NCBI GenBank assembly: GCA_963281255.1
Contig: OY725492.1
Location: 2,465,696-2,529,695 of the forward strand
DNA from: Aphrocallistes beatrix
Taxonomy: Eukaryota; Porifera; Hexactinellida; Sceptrulophora; Aphrocallistidae
Direction: 5' to 3'
DNA: 64,000 nucleotides
In this document: positions 21,332-32,361 of the stretch, one piece after another
How the letters are laid out: the number at the start of each line of letters is the position of its first letter
Numbering within the stretch: the first letter of the stretch is position 1
Position numbers and translations under genes: made by a program
Notes under the pieces: model-generated
The model's database searches: none
The model's input: only the letters and a program-made list of their open reading frames with translations
What the model was told of the DNA's origin: nothing

Positions 21332-22219
21332 TACGATGGCCAATATCGAAATGAGCCTTATTATCCCGCCGTAGTTATAAAACATTACAAGTAGAAAAAC
21401 ATTTGAACAGTGTGAGGAAATCATGTGAAATTAGTTTGTGAATATTTCAGAATACTTACTATTCAATTGGAGAACGGAAATAGGACATGTTTGCCCAAGT
21501 TCTTGGTGGTTTCGCAACAAGTTCCACAACAATTGACATGTTGGCATTGTATAAATATCCTTGTCTCGCTTCAATTTAAACAAACTAAATTGATATCCTG
21601 TTTCAAGTTTCAACGTACTTTCTGAACATTCATAATTATCGTCTGAAGAATTGCCATTTGTCTGATTTAGGCTGGTTTCCTTAACAATTTCCTACTCCAT
21701 ATGAGGCCCAAAATTGGCAGGGGGACCAATTTTGGCAGCCAAATATGTCCGGGGGACCAGTTTTAGTTGCAAAATTTGGTCCGAGGACCAGTTTTGGTTG
21801 TTAAATTTGTTCCGGGGTACCATTTTAAGTGTAGTTTCTGTGGAGAGACTCCTTATGGCAGGGACGGCTGTACCACGTCCGTCCATGTATATGTATGTAT
21901 GTATGAATCTCCGTACGTACGCTACTGCGAAATTTAATACTTTGATTTTTACCAATTTCACATCTTCCGGATTTTTAAGCGTACTATACGTATTCATATT
22001 TTTGCACATTTTTCCGACAAATTAACACTCCACTGCAAACTTTGTTTAAAGATATTAGTAATAGCTCAACTACTAATGTAGGGTACTTTTAATGTAATAC
22101 AATATTATTTGCAAATATTAGAAAAGAATTGTACAAAAGAATCGGGCGATAATGGTTCAGGTACTACACACACAACATGGCTGTGGGCCAGGTAGACCTT
22201 TTAGGTTGAGACAACATCT
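21332..22219. other. Non-coding with CCAAAATTGG-type repeat block
   Basis: At 21693-21860 repeated CCAATTTTGG and GGGGGACCAG motifs match the blocks at 13775-13880 and 14236-14310. They are followed by the shared tail TCCGTCCATGTATATGTATG...CCGTACG. Otherwise no gene is recognised. Confidence 0.55.
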
Positions 22220-23916
22220 AAGCAACCTAGGGAGGTGTCTTAAGTATTGTAATTGATTCGATTTTCACTAATTACTCCATAAATCTTATTCAAACTTACT
22301 TCTATCGAACATTGAATCTACCTTGATTGATATTAGACTTCAAATAAAATTTAAATATTTTTAAAACATTTCTCTTATTGTGTATAACATCGCAACATCT
22401 ATCACATGATATAATTCGTGGCAAATTCTTCTTGGGTTTGTATGAATAAACAAACATACATTATTTGATCATAAAATCTTACACTCATTCTAACATACAT
22501 AATTATAGAGACAGGCTTAATATATTGATTCACATGACTGATAATAATCACTTTGATCCTAAGATTTTCCTATTTATAATGATTTTCCCAACAGTCTCTG
22601 ACGTTTCAATCTATAATAGTCTCTCTGCTCTTCTATCAACTTTAGCTGTGCTGAGAATACAGCCATCTGTTGAAACAAAACTTCCTGCTGTAATGGAAGT
22701 AAGTCTGCAGCCTTCAAGAATTCGACCGAACCATCTTGCTCATCAACAGTTCGCCTTTTCTTCCGACTTTTCTTTGATGTCTTACGAGTATATATTGTCG
22801 GGGTTTCAACTCCTGGAGACTCTAAAATTGGAGTACCTTCAAATTCAACGGGACCTGTAGCTGATACTGTTGATGCTATTGGAATTTCATTGTTCTCAGC
22901 TGGTGCTTTGAAAAAGCTCAGCAGCACCTGTAATTCCGCTAATAGCAAGGGTGTTTTGAAACATCTCTGTTACCCGATCTGCAGAGTCAGAAATACTTAT
23001 ATCTGCTAATATAATTGCATGTCCTCGTCTTCTACCTGTCCAGCAGTGTTTGTACCCCCTCCTGCACCTGTCTTTCAGGCTTCCTGTTTTTGTCAGCAGA
23101 ATTTCCTGAGCCTCTCAAAATCTCACCTGCTGATCCTATTTCATTAATAAGACTGCACTCTTCTTCTCTGGTCCAATTTGCTTTACTGGATTTGTCCATT
23201 TGTTTTGGTATTGTTAATGCAAGTACTCAGCAGCAATTTATATACACGGGAGGACGCCGACTTACCATAACCACTAATGACACCATTTATTTTCGTAATA
23301 CCAAATGACGCAGAAATTTTAACGTCGCTAGAGTTCAATTTATTGTACTTCTCATATCCAGTGTTTTTTATTTTGTTTTAGAGGTTTTCATGTTACAATA
23401 TACAAAGACACTTGTGGTTTATAATGCTTTGTTTAATACAATATTATGAATGCATGAGATACAACTTATGCTCTTTGATAGTTCTTCCTTGGATATTGAC
23501 TAGTGTAGAATAATTATAGATTACATGCATAAAACATTGAATTTCATAATAGAATTCATCAAGTCAAAACAAGATTTACCACAGATATTGTAAGAGGCTC
23601 ACCAGGCATTCCAGGCGGTACAACTACATAGATTGAAGCTATGTCTTACAGGAGTGGTTGAATCAACCTTCTTTGCTCCTAATATTTTGACATTAATTTC
23701 CCCAATTTTTTGTTCAAAAAGAAGAAATATAGTTTATTTTTACTAGATTAGTAATAAATGATTACTAATATTATACTATAGTTTAGTATTTGATTAGTTT
23801 AATGCTATATTCGAATCATATTAACGTTAACGTTATTTCTAAGTTCGATCTTAACTAAGATCGATCTTAAGACTTAAGATCGATCTTAGTGCTTAAGATC
23901 TTAGTGAATACGGCTG
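22220..23916 (-). mobile_element. PIF/Harbinger-like element, second copy, one end lost
   Basis: Collinear with 16079-17950 on the opposite strand. The intact end lies at 23916 (CAGCCGTATTCACTAAGA read on -), next to CTG in the flank. The other end stops at AGCAACCTAGGG (22220), so the second TIR has been lost. The internal Myb-like frame is less damaged than in the first copy. Confidence 0.85.
22570..23199 (-). pseudogene. Myb/SANT-like protein of Harbinger-like element, broken
   Basis: The start codon at 23197-23199 begins MDKSSKANWTREEECSLINE, the same Myb/SANT-like N-terminus as the copy at 16891. The frame is lost near 23090. A long C-terminal frame at 22574-22948 encodes an acidic region, the basic stretch KKSRKKRRTVDEQ and the tail LIEEQRDYYRLKRQRLLGK. 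This copy retains a segment (PLQQEVLFQQMAVFSAQ) deleted from the first copy. It is likely the DNA-binding accessory protein of the element, now inactive. Confidence 0.7.
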
Positions 23917-24141
23917 CAGAATTAGTGAAACTTGACATTCATCCTCCAAAGAAAAGAATGCTATCCTGTATCCTGAGACTGATAATGCCAAGAAAAAATT
24001 TGGAGAATGAAGTGAAGAAAGTTGAGATTCTTAAGGCAATCGAGTCTAAAATGAATACATTCAGGGATTATCATATCTCTCTCTCTTATAACTTTCTACT
24101 TTGACGAACCTATTTCGCGGGTTGTCAATATCAACATAATA

Positions 24142-26816
24142 CTATACTACCTCCTCGAGCGCCCGCTCTAGAAGTAAACATCGGATGACCTGTTTCACTT
24201 GGCCGATCTGTCTCTCGGCCATCCCATCAGCTTCTGGATGATAAGGCATTATGTGCCGCTTCTTGATTCCGTACTTTTTACACATTCCCCTCACAATTTC
24301 TTCATCGACACTCTTCCCCTGGTCTGACACTAGCACGGATGGGATTCCATGGCCCCAGAATACCCAGCCCTCCAGAAACGCTTTCACAATCGACTCAGCC
24401 TTCTGATCCCTGAGGGGCAAGGCTTCAATGTAGTGACTGAATAAGTCAATAATCAAGAGGAAATATCTATATCCCCCGTCCCCCAATGGGAGGGTCCCAA
24501 CATCCATGGCAACTGCAGCACCATGTTGAGTGTCCACTGTTCCGAACAGCTCAAGAAGCTGTTTGGGAGCTCTGCTGGGTTTGGCTTTCTGGCACACAAA
24601 ACACTCTCGACAAAATGACTTCACCTCCTTGGCCATGCCTATCCAGAAGAAGCTTCTTCGCAGCAATTTTAGAGTATTAGTCATCCCAAAGTGCGTTTCT
24701 GAGTAGATTCTTTCGACCAAGTCATCTGCAGGACTTTAGAAACAACCAGCCTGTCCCTGAAATACATATAACAAATTATCCACCACTTTCAACTGAGTTG
24801 CTACTTTGCGCAGCTTTCCATTTCCAACCGACCCTGACTCTAGCACCTGTTCCGCTGCCTTGAAAATAACCGTGTCTTTCACCTGCTCTCTCTTCAAACT
24901 GTTGATCCATCCTTCATAGTCCTTCACAGTTTATACCTTTGCCTCGAACTCCTCATCATCCCCCACTTCATCCAACACCCCTCTGGGTTCCGGCTGAGAT
25001 AATCAGGCCGGGCGTTTTGTGATCCCGGGCGATAACGGATCTCATAGAATCTCCTCGAGCTCCATGAGCCATCGAGCAAATATATACCGCGGGTCACGTT
25101 GTTGTCTCAGCCAACGCAGGGGATTGTGGTCTGTCATGAGGATCACCTTCGGGGCTGCTTTAAGATAGACTCCCCACTTGCGCGTAGCGGCCACTAACGC
25201 CCACGCCTCAAGCTGGTCGGCTGCGTAGTTTCTCTGGGTTTCGGAAAGAGAGGAATATAAAAAGTGGATAGGTTTTAATACTCCAGATTCCTCGTCCTTT
25301 TGAGACAACACCGCTGCAACGCCCTCGGCACTAGCATCAACTTCGATATATAATTCCCTGTCCCAGTAAGGGAAAGCAAGTAACACCGACTCTTCAACCA
25401 GTCTGCTCTGCAGGATGTCAAACTCCTTTTTACATCCACACGACCAATTCAACACTGCCCTTCTTCGTCAGCGTGTTCAAAGGTGCGGCGATTCGTGCGA
25501 ATTCAGAGATGTAGTTTCTATAGAAGTTCACACTCCCGAGGAATCGCTGTAACTCTTTAACTCTTTTCGGTTCTGGGAAGTGCATTAGCTTTTCAGCAGT
25601 GTCCTGCACGGGTCTTCTACCGTCCGCCGAGATGTGATGCCCCAGAAAGACACCCTCCAAAAACCCAAAATGGCACTTTTCCCGCTTCAGTCTCACGTTA
25701 GCTATCCTTATTCTGTCAAAGGTGGCCTTCAGGCCGTTTAGATGCTGTCCGAAATTCGTAGAAAAGATGCAGCAATCGTCTACGTACGACTCGGTTCTTT
25801 CTAGACTTTATAGTGTATTGTCCATGAACCTCTGGAAAGTGGCTTGTGAATTACACAGTCCGAAAGGCATCACCACCATCTCATGTTGGCCCCTTGGAGT
25901 GTGAAATGCCGTCTTCCATATCCTCACTTCTCACAGGCACACACTAATAGGCACTAGCAATATTGTTGAGTAATAGCGATGCCTTGTTTCCATAGCAACT
26001 GCTTTGTCATTAGATTGTTAGGTAACCATTCGTTATATGTCTACATTAGTATCAACATAAGATAGGTATATTAGTGTATGCTCACGACTTAAGTTGTTGT
26101 TCTAAATATATAATCCAACACTCCACTCTATTTATTAACGGTTAAAGTGTTTGCGTAACAATATCAATAAAGGAAAAATAGCGACTGCCCCCAAGCCTGT
26201 CTAGTATTGCTTGTATGTTGGGAAGACTATAGGCATCTTTTTTCGTTACATTATTCAGTTTGCTGTAGTCGTTTGCAAATCTCCAGTTTCCGTCTCTCTT
26301 GCGTACTAAAACTACATTGGAGGCCCAGGGGGAGTGAGAAGGTCTACATACTCCATTCCTCAACATTTCTTTCAGCTGTCTCTCTATCTCAGTCTTCCAT
26401 TGAGGCGGAACCCTCCTGGGTCTTTCCTTGATTGGGGCAGCTCCTCCGGTATCAATAGCGTGCTCACACATTGCAGTCCCTGATGACCATTTCTGATCGC
26501 TAGCAAAGAAGTCCTCGTTGTCTTGCACTAACTGTCTTAGCTGCTCGTGCTGTTCAGGTGTGAGTCCTGGATTGATATCGAATCTAGCGGATGATGCTTC
26601 CAGTTTTGCTATTCGACTGTCCCTGACAGCAGTTTGTGCGTGGAATAGGGGCGTTCCTCCGGCAATCGTGGCCTCTATGGGCACCCAGGCATCTCCCAGA
26701 CGGATCCGTCCCCTCTCCCAATCAAAGGTAACTTGCTCGAACTGGCCCATGAACTGTCTTCCCAGTAGCAGTATAGACTCCTCGGAGTCAAGTCTATCGA
26801 TGCACGACCTGGACAA
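24142..26816 (-). pseudogene. Ty3/gypsy pol relic: protease tail, RT, RNase H, integrase
   Basis: Read on the - strand. The protease C-terminal region and linker (LLLGRQFMGQF, FDWERGRIRLGD) are followed by reverse transcriptase with DGNWRFANDYSKLNNVTKKDAY, FSFIDIASAY (split by an inserted LTR), [15 protein letters not shown] and the catalytic box YVDDCC near 25780. RNase H follows (LYIEVDASAEGVAAVLSQ, TDHNPLRWL, 25042-25455), then a linker (24736-24927). The integrase (24142-24720) has the zinc-finger CRECFVCQ and the three acidic residues in LLIIDLFSHY, LVSDQGKS and YHPEADGMAERQ. Frameshifts occur near 25430, 25000 and 24725, with a stop at 25941. Gag and LTRs of this copy are not seen. It shares lineage with the relic at 5448-6785. 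Confidence 0.95.
25964..26160. mobile_element. Solo LTR-like insertion, 197 bp
   Basis: Starts TGTTGAGT and ends GTAACA (terminal TG...CA), flanked by the 4-bp duplication ATAT (25960-25963 and 26161-26164). It contains a TATA-like tract (TAAATATATAA). Removing it plus one ATAT restores the RT reading frame around FIDIASAY exactly. This fits a solo LTR or a very short LTR-type element inserted into the dead or dying gypsy copy. Confidence 0.88.
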
Positions 26817-27018
26817 CCTTTCCTAAATTCTACACATTTTAATAGCGATATCTTTCTCTGTCTTTTTCTTGAGAATATAGATATGATCCACTGATAAAAA
26901 CTCGAGAACCTTTCCGTTTTCCTTCCATTATTCCATAAGATGACATGATTGTAATATATGAACAGAGCAGATAACGAATAATTTAGCAAAGTAACGGGAT
27001 TGTGAGTATGCAATATAT

Positions 27019-27578
27019 ATCCTTACTATTAAAACTCGATTAATGTATATTTATTTATATATTTATATATATATATATATATCTGTTACGAATTGATTGA
27101 AGAAACTGCCGGGCGCAGAAAGCTGATTTTTGGCATGTGGGAGTCTTTTGGCTATGGCTCCAGTTAGTTCTGAGTTCAGAGCAAAATGTCGACTCATCAT
27201 GGAATTATGACGTCATTGTCACATTTTTAAAAGTTAAGCAACACAGTTATTCGGGCATAACTCAGCCATTATAGGAGATAGAAAGCTGAAATTTTAATAG
27301 AATCTGTATACTAACACGTCTCACATATGATACGACTATCATCAAAAAATGATGACTCATCACTTTGCTATGACGTCATCATTACACATCAAAATTTTAA
27401 AAATTGACAAATTTGGTGTTTTTTCGAGTGATATCGATATTTAAACTAAGATGGACATATTTTGAGATGATATCTCCCTTATAATTAACCAATGTCACCT
27501 CCAGGCGACCGAAGGGAGCCTCCGGCAGACACAAAGTGTCCGCCAGCCGCGCAGCGCAAGCAAGCGAAGCGCGCTTGT
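27019..27578 (+). mobile_element. HLE repeat, complete copy (560 bp)
   Basis: A good reference copy. Head ATCCTTACTATTAAAACTCG at 27019, an AT-rich microsatellite, core start CTGTTACGAATTGATTGAAG at about 27082, TGACGTCA at about 27208 and 27371, ATGACTCATC at about 27351, 3' hairpins from about 27505, end GCGCGCTTGT. No open frame of note, so non-autonomous. Confidence 0.92.
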
Positions 27579-28138
27579 GTACATTATATAACAAGAAGCC
27601 AAAATTACAAACAATGCGTGGTTTATTAATAGAGCATTGTTAACATATAAAAAGTGAAGCAATACAAATTTGACTAATAGCTACAATACCTTTCAATGGA
27701 TTATAGTCGTTGAAATTAATAAATCTTATTTCGCTTAAGTCTATCCATAGCCTACTGTATATAAGGCCTGCCATCTACTTGGAAAATCTGGACTAGGGAT
27801 GCACTAGTGGACGATTATTATAATGAACCACAACTTTTAATGATGATTTTATCACTAGCTTAATCAATGAGAATACATTATGTGAAGTTGTTTCCCCCAT
27901 ATTCTCTGTCACAAATATTTAACCTAGCCTCCATAATCCTTCTCAGCAGCAGATCACTTTCAATTTTAAGATGCAAGAACTCAGTGAGACATTTGACCGA
28001 CGTTTCGATTCCCGTTCTCCATCCAAAGGATCCTGTTGAAGGGGATACATACAAAACCAAAAGTGGGGACTGGAGCTAAACCATATTGCCTTTCATGGTA
28101 TCCTCTTAATTGCTCTCGATATCTAAAATAAACGGACT

Positions 28139-28252
28139 CCGTTCTCTGGAGTCAAAGGAAGAATATTGCATAACAAAGGATACTCCTAGCTTGAAATATG
28201 AGATTGAGGAGAAAGAGAAGTACCTTGTCAGGAATTTGCAAGATCTAAAAGG
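28139..28252 (+). other. Possible exon, function unknown
   Basis: An open frame reading LRSLESKEEYCITKDTPSLK then YEIEEKEKYLVRNLQDLK is charged and coiled-coil-like. It ends at a consensus splice donor (AAAAG then GTAAGTAT at 28253). No convincing acceptor or partner exon was found. It lies inside a P-like element, so it may derive from the element's own gene (coiled coils commonly follow THAP domains), but I do not recognise it. It could also be chance. Confidence 0.3.
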
Positions 28253-28855
28253 TAAGTATATTTGCTTTCAATTAATACTAGCAAATTGTATTTGTTCCAT
28301 CTGACAATTGTAACCGAATTATTATATTCTGGCAAATCTTAAAAACATCTCGGAGGATGTCATAGACAGCGAATGGGTCCTATGCCCAAGGGGGTGGATA
28401 CCTTGAAAATATTGTTTAAAATTTGTGGGAAAAATTATGGGTTATATTTCACATGCAGGTCGCTTGGTCATAGCAATACCAATACTGATAATTATATATA
28501 TATATATCAATGAAGCATTTATTTCAGAAAACACAGGGGAGCTCCCCGACCTTGGGCGTCTATGATGTTTTCTCGTTTATCCTGAAATAGTCATTTTTAT
28601 CTGCATATGTAGAGGGTGCGTCAAAAGCAACAAGGAATAATTTGTATTATTGAAAATTGTTCTACAGAGATCTAATCTGCAAAGTAAAAGTTAATTGTAT
28701 CTCACAGCTTTCAATAAATAAGCGAAACATTTTAGTTCAGATTAAATTCAGAAGATTATCTAGTAATAGTTTACTATGATCATGGCCGGCACTATCCAAA
28801 CAATATTCTTCATAAGTCATGAAAATTATATCTAAAGAAGTTCTTCGGTCTAAAT

Positions 28856-29077
28856 CAGGGTTGCCGTGGGAATGGGAATCCCCATGGGGATCCCCATAGG
28901 ATTCCTATGGGGATTCACACAGGGTCCTATGGGGATTCCCATAGGATTGCTGTAGGAATCCTCATGGGGATTCCCACAGGATTCCTTTGGGAATCCTCAT
29001 GGGGATTCCCACAAGAATTATATGGAGATGGGATGGGATAAAATGGGAATGGGAATTTTATTCCCACGGCAACCCCG
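28856..29077. mobile_element. hAT-type MITE of GGGAATCCCC repeats, 222 bp
   Basis: Inverted ends CAGGGTTGCCGTGGGAAT and ATTCCCACGGCAACCCCG, with the 8-bp flanks GTCTAAAT and GTATAAAT (one mismatch). The interior is a tandem array of ATGGGGATTCC/CCCATAGGATTCC units, each nearly self-complementary. Nested in the P-like element. Confidence 0.85.
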
Positions 29078-29141
29078 GTATAAATGCATTTGTATCAATA
29101 CAGCAAAGACTCTGGCGCGCAAAAATAGTTGCATCACAGTT

Positions 29142-29300
29142 CAGGGTTGGGGTCAATTACAATTATAATTGTGTAATTAGTAAGTAATTTCAATTACACT
29201 GTAATTGAAGTGTAATTGTAATTGAAAATTTTACTTGCCTTGAAATTGATTCGTAATTACTACAAGTACTTGTATAATTGAACAAATGTAATTGAGCCAA
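29142..29300 (+). mobile_element. hAT element end fragment (CAATTAC family)
   Basis: Starts CAGGGTTGGGGTCAATTAC and continues as TGTAATTG-rich repeats. The complementary right terminus of this family (GTAATTGACCCCAGGCCTG) is at about 58296-58314 beside the hAT transposase relic, and a related terminus ends near 54948. No right end is seen here. Confidence 0.65.
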
Positions 29301-29806
29301 TTGTTATCCGACTTTTGAAATTATTAACCATTTAATTCAATCTTGTAGATATTATTACTTGTTGACCTCTTTTCTAGAAACAGACCCTTGGAACATCATT
29401 TTGGACTGTTCGTGTGATGTCTGTTTCGAGCTATCAAATCTCATCTTTTGAAATATTGAAACGGACGTATTCATATTTTCTATTCACACAATGTGTGTAC
29501 AGTGCGAGCGAGTAGGAGAAAGAAAGAAAGAAAGCAGAAAAGTATTGTGAAGACCTTTTTTATTGCCATTTTAACCTTTCTATTATGTAATATGATACAT
29601 GTTGTTCTTAGTCATTCATTAAATATGTTCAAAATAAAATATTAACTCTTATTAGAGTAGGGAATAATGGAAAACAGACTATGGCTTAGTTATTTAATGG
29701 CCTAATTGATTAATATACACATTCTTAGAATTTTAATTTCCCGTCCTCTACCGCATCCCTGGTACATTAGATAGTAGGCCTTATATAGAGTAGGCTATGG
29801 TCTATC

Positions 29807-29900
29807 TTATTCTAGTCGAACCTATTCCAGTCGATCTTATTCCAGTCGATCTTATTTCAGTCGATCCTATTCCAGTCTAAGAAATTGGTCGATCCTATTC
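29807..29900. repeat. Short minisatellite (TATTCCAGTCGATCT)
   Basis: About six imperfect units of roughly 15-17 bp with the core TATTCCAGTCGATC lie directly at the right end of the P-like element. Confidence 0.8.
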
Positions 29901-30272
29901 TGGTTCCCGTTAAATTATCCGTATTTATAGCTTGTTGCGCAATATAATTATGATTACACATTTTGATTACTGATTTAAGCACTTGTATATATTGTTTATA
30001 TATGTCGGTAATAAATTTCAATGATCTTGCACAGGAGAAGAATTTTTTTGAGTGATGTGAATAAGTCTGAAGATACTAACCAATCCCTGGTCCAAAGATT
30101 TTGCGAGTACCATTGCCTTAGTGTATAGAATGCTATGGTTCACTATTAATACTACAATATTAAGCTTTTTCTTGCATGGTTGACAAATTCAGGTTCAATC
30201 ATGTGAACTTCGACTGTATCCCTGGTACATTTTTTTCTGATCTCAGGGCTTATAGTAGAGTAGACTAAGTAT

Positions 30273-31785
30273 ATCTGTAACGAATTGATTGAAGAAACTG
30301 CCAGGCCCAGAAAGCAGATTTTTGGCCTGTGAGAGTCTTTTGGCTATTGCTCCATTAAGTTCTGAGCTCAGACGAAAATGTCGACTCATCATGGAATTAT
30401 GACGTCATTGTCACATTTTTAAAAGTTAAGCAATACAGTTATTCGAGCATAACGCAGTCATTATTGGATATAGAAGGCTGAAATTTTGATAGAATCTGTA
30501 TACTAACATACCTCACATATGATGCAACTATCATCAAAAAATGATCACTCATCTTGTTATGACGTCATCATTACGCATCAAAATTTTAAAATTGACAAAT
30601 TCGGTGATTTTTCGTCGATATCGATTATAACACTAGGACAGACAATAGCCTACTCTAATAATGCCTCACAGTAAAATAACCAAGGATGTGGTAATAGGCA
30701 TTAAGAATGTATTACCAACATATATAAACATGGCATCAAAGTACATATATCCGTTGTCAAAATTTCGATTAGTCATCATATCATTGCGCAACAGGTCATT
30801 TATGGAGGATTTTGGCAATTTTCTAAGCTGTTTTAAACCTACTTCTAAATGTTATTAAGGTAGATTTTTTGTGTAGAAATAAGATTAGTACGAGTTGATT
30901 TGAAAAATTTAGAATTTTTCAATGGAATGTTGTTACATTCCTGCGTTGCTATGGTAAAGCATTTTGATCAGTTTGAGCCATATCCTGCAAACTGTAAGAA
31001 CTAGGTCTTCAAATTTGATCATATTTGATAGGCAATTGGCTACTTCCTATTAGGTAATAATACAAATTTTACTTCTAAATTCACAGACTACAGAGTTATG
31101 CGACAATTTAGTGTTTTGGTCACATTCTTAAAATCAACCCATAACTCAAAACTCGTTGAATTTAGAAGTTCAAGTTGTATTATCACCTAATAGGAAGTAG
31201 TCCATTGCCTATCAAACACAATCAAATTTGGAGCTCTAATCATTACAATTTGCATGAAATGGGCCAAACTGACCAAAATGCTTTACCATAGCAACGTAGG
31301 AATGTAACAACATTCCATTGAAAATTTCTAAATTATTCAAATCACCTTGTACTAATCTTGGTTCTACACAAAAATCACACCTTAATACCATTTAGAAATA
31401 GGGTTAAAACAGCTTAGAATATCGCTAAAATTGTCCTTAGAATGCCGTATTGCGCAATGATATGATGACTAATCGAAATTTTTCCAACGGATATATGTAC
31501 TTTGATACCATGTTTATATATGCTGGTAATACATTCTTAATGGCTATTTTACATGGTTAACGATTTTAGGCTAATCGTGTATTAATCCATTCGGCTACTA
31601 CTTCATCCCTAGTCCATGATTTTCAGTCTACTGTGAGGCATTATTAGAGTAGGCTATGGACATACGTATTTAGAGTTGCTATCTCGCTCATAATTAATCA
31701 AAGGTGACCACAGGCGCCCAAAGGGTGCCTCCGGCGGACACTGTGCCCGCTAGCCGCGCAGCTCAACCAAGCGAAGCGCGCTTGT
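30273..31785 (+). mobile_element. HLE repeat split by a P-like foldback
   Basis: Core start CTGTAACGAATTGATTGAAG at 30274, running to ACTAGGACAGAC (30653). It resumes after the P-like foldback at GACATACGTATTTAG (31659) and ends in the 3' hairpins and GCGCGCTTGT (31785). Removing the insert restores the normal core. Confidence 0.9.
30654..31658. mobile_element. P-like foldback, 1,005 bp, nearly one hairpin
   Basis: Ends AATAGCCTACTCTAATAATG and the complement of CATTATTAGAGTAGGCTATG, then GCCTCACAGT on both sides. The inverted similarity continues through almost the whole element to a centre near 31115-31130 (for example AACATTCCATTGAAA against its complement at about 30917, CACCTAATAGGAAGTAG against CTACTTCCTATTAGGTAAT at about 31040). 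Flanking 7-mers GACAGAC and GACATAC differ by one base. No coding capacity. Confidence 0.88.
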
Positions 31786-32093
31786 GTTAAATTAAAATAC
31801 ATTTTGATTCGGATGTATATTTGTTATATAAATCGCTAGAATCTGACAAACGATTAAATATCGAGTTTAGTCTTCTCCGAAATTTTAGGGAGAAAATTTG
31901 TTTTAATTAATAACTAAAGTTAGGTTTTAAAATTTTGCAAAATTAATTTCTTCAAGTCTGAGTCAAGTTTAAGGAGTTTAGTAAATATCTTCCATTCATT
32001 TTTAAAGTAGGCTATGAACTATAACTGATCCAATTTTGCTATTAAGGAGGATTTTACTAGATGATAGCGTTCAATACCATTACTGCACTTTAG
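31786..32093. other. Tubby upstream intron or flank, no feature
   Basis: AT-rich, no repeat recognised. It ends with a plausible acceptor (TACTGCACTTTAG) before the putative Tubby exon at 32094. Confidence 0.45.
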
Positions 32094-32204
32094 AAATACT
32101 TGTGGACAATTAGTCCTCTGTGCCAATACTCCAATCATAGGCGTCGTAACCCACCCGGTTACCCGGCAATAACTAAAGTTCGAAAAACTGGACTTTCTAC
32201 TATA
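32094..32204 (+). CDS. Putative upstream exon of Tubby-like gene
   Basis: A 111-bp open segment in phase 0 sits between a plausible acceptor (TGCACTTTAG) and a perfect donor (GTAAGT at 32205). It would encode a basic stretch including NHRRRNPPGYPAI and TKVRKTGLSTI. It joins in frame to the next exon, whose first residues IINCRI align with the start of the Tubby domain (TIKCRI in vertebrate Tubby). The N-terminal regions of Tubby proteins are poorly conserved, so identity rests on splice sites, phase and position. No start codon or further 5' exons are recognised. Confidence 0.5.
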
Positions 32205-32361
32205 GTAAGTATCATTTATGTTGAACTGAGAATAATTTATTTAAAGTGGTCGAGTAACACTGTTTTAAAAGTGAAGAAACCAACCAGGAATGTGATTTTC
32301 TTCTTATTTCTATGGAATTCTTAATTTATTGGATTTGATTTATTATGAATTATTCTTTTAG

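Larger units (their letters stand above)
27746..29799. mobile_element. P-like element, 2,054 bp, with perfect 7-bp duplication
   Basis: Ends CATAGCCTACTGTATATAAG and the complement of CTTATATAGAGTAGGCTATG, followed inward on both sides by ATCCCTGG or ACTAGGGATGC-type sequence. The 7-bp duplication GTCTATC (27739-27745, 29800-29806) is perfect. The interior includes an exon-like frame (28139-28252, ending AAAAG then GTAAGTAT) that could be a remnant of element coding sequence, plus two hAT-type pieces. No recognisable transposase core. Confidence 0.85.

Noticed and set aside
24142-26816. Endogenous retrovirus interpretation of the gypsy pol relic
   Set aside because: No env frame, no long LTR pair and a Ty3/gypsy-type domain order; nothing supports a viral envelope.
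27878-28079. Frames on both strands around 27.9-28.08 kb as a host exon
   Set aside because: No family match and no good splice pair. It lies inside a P-like element with a clear target duplication, so a host exon is unlikely.
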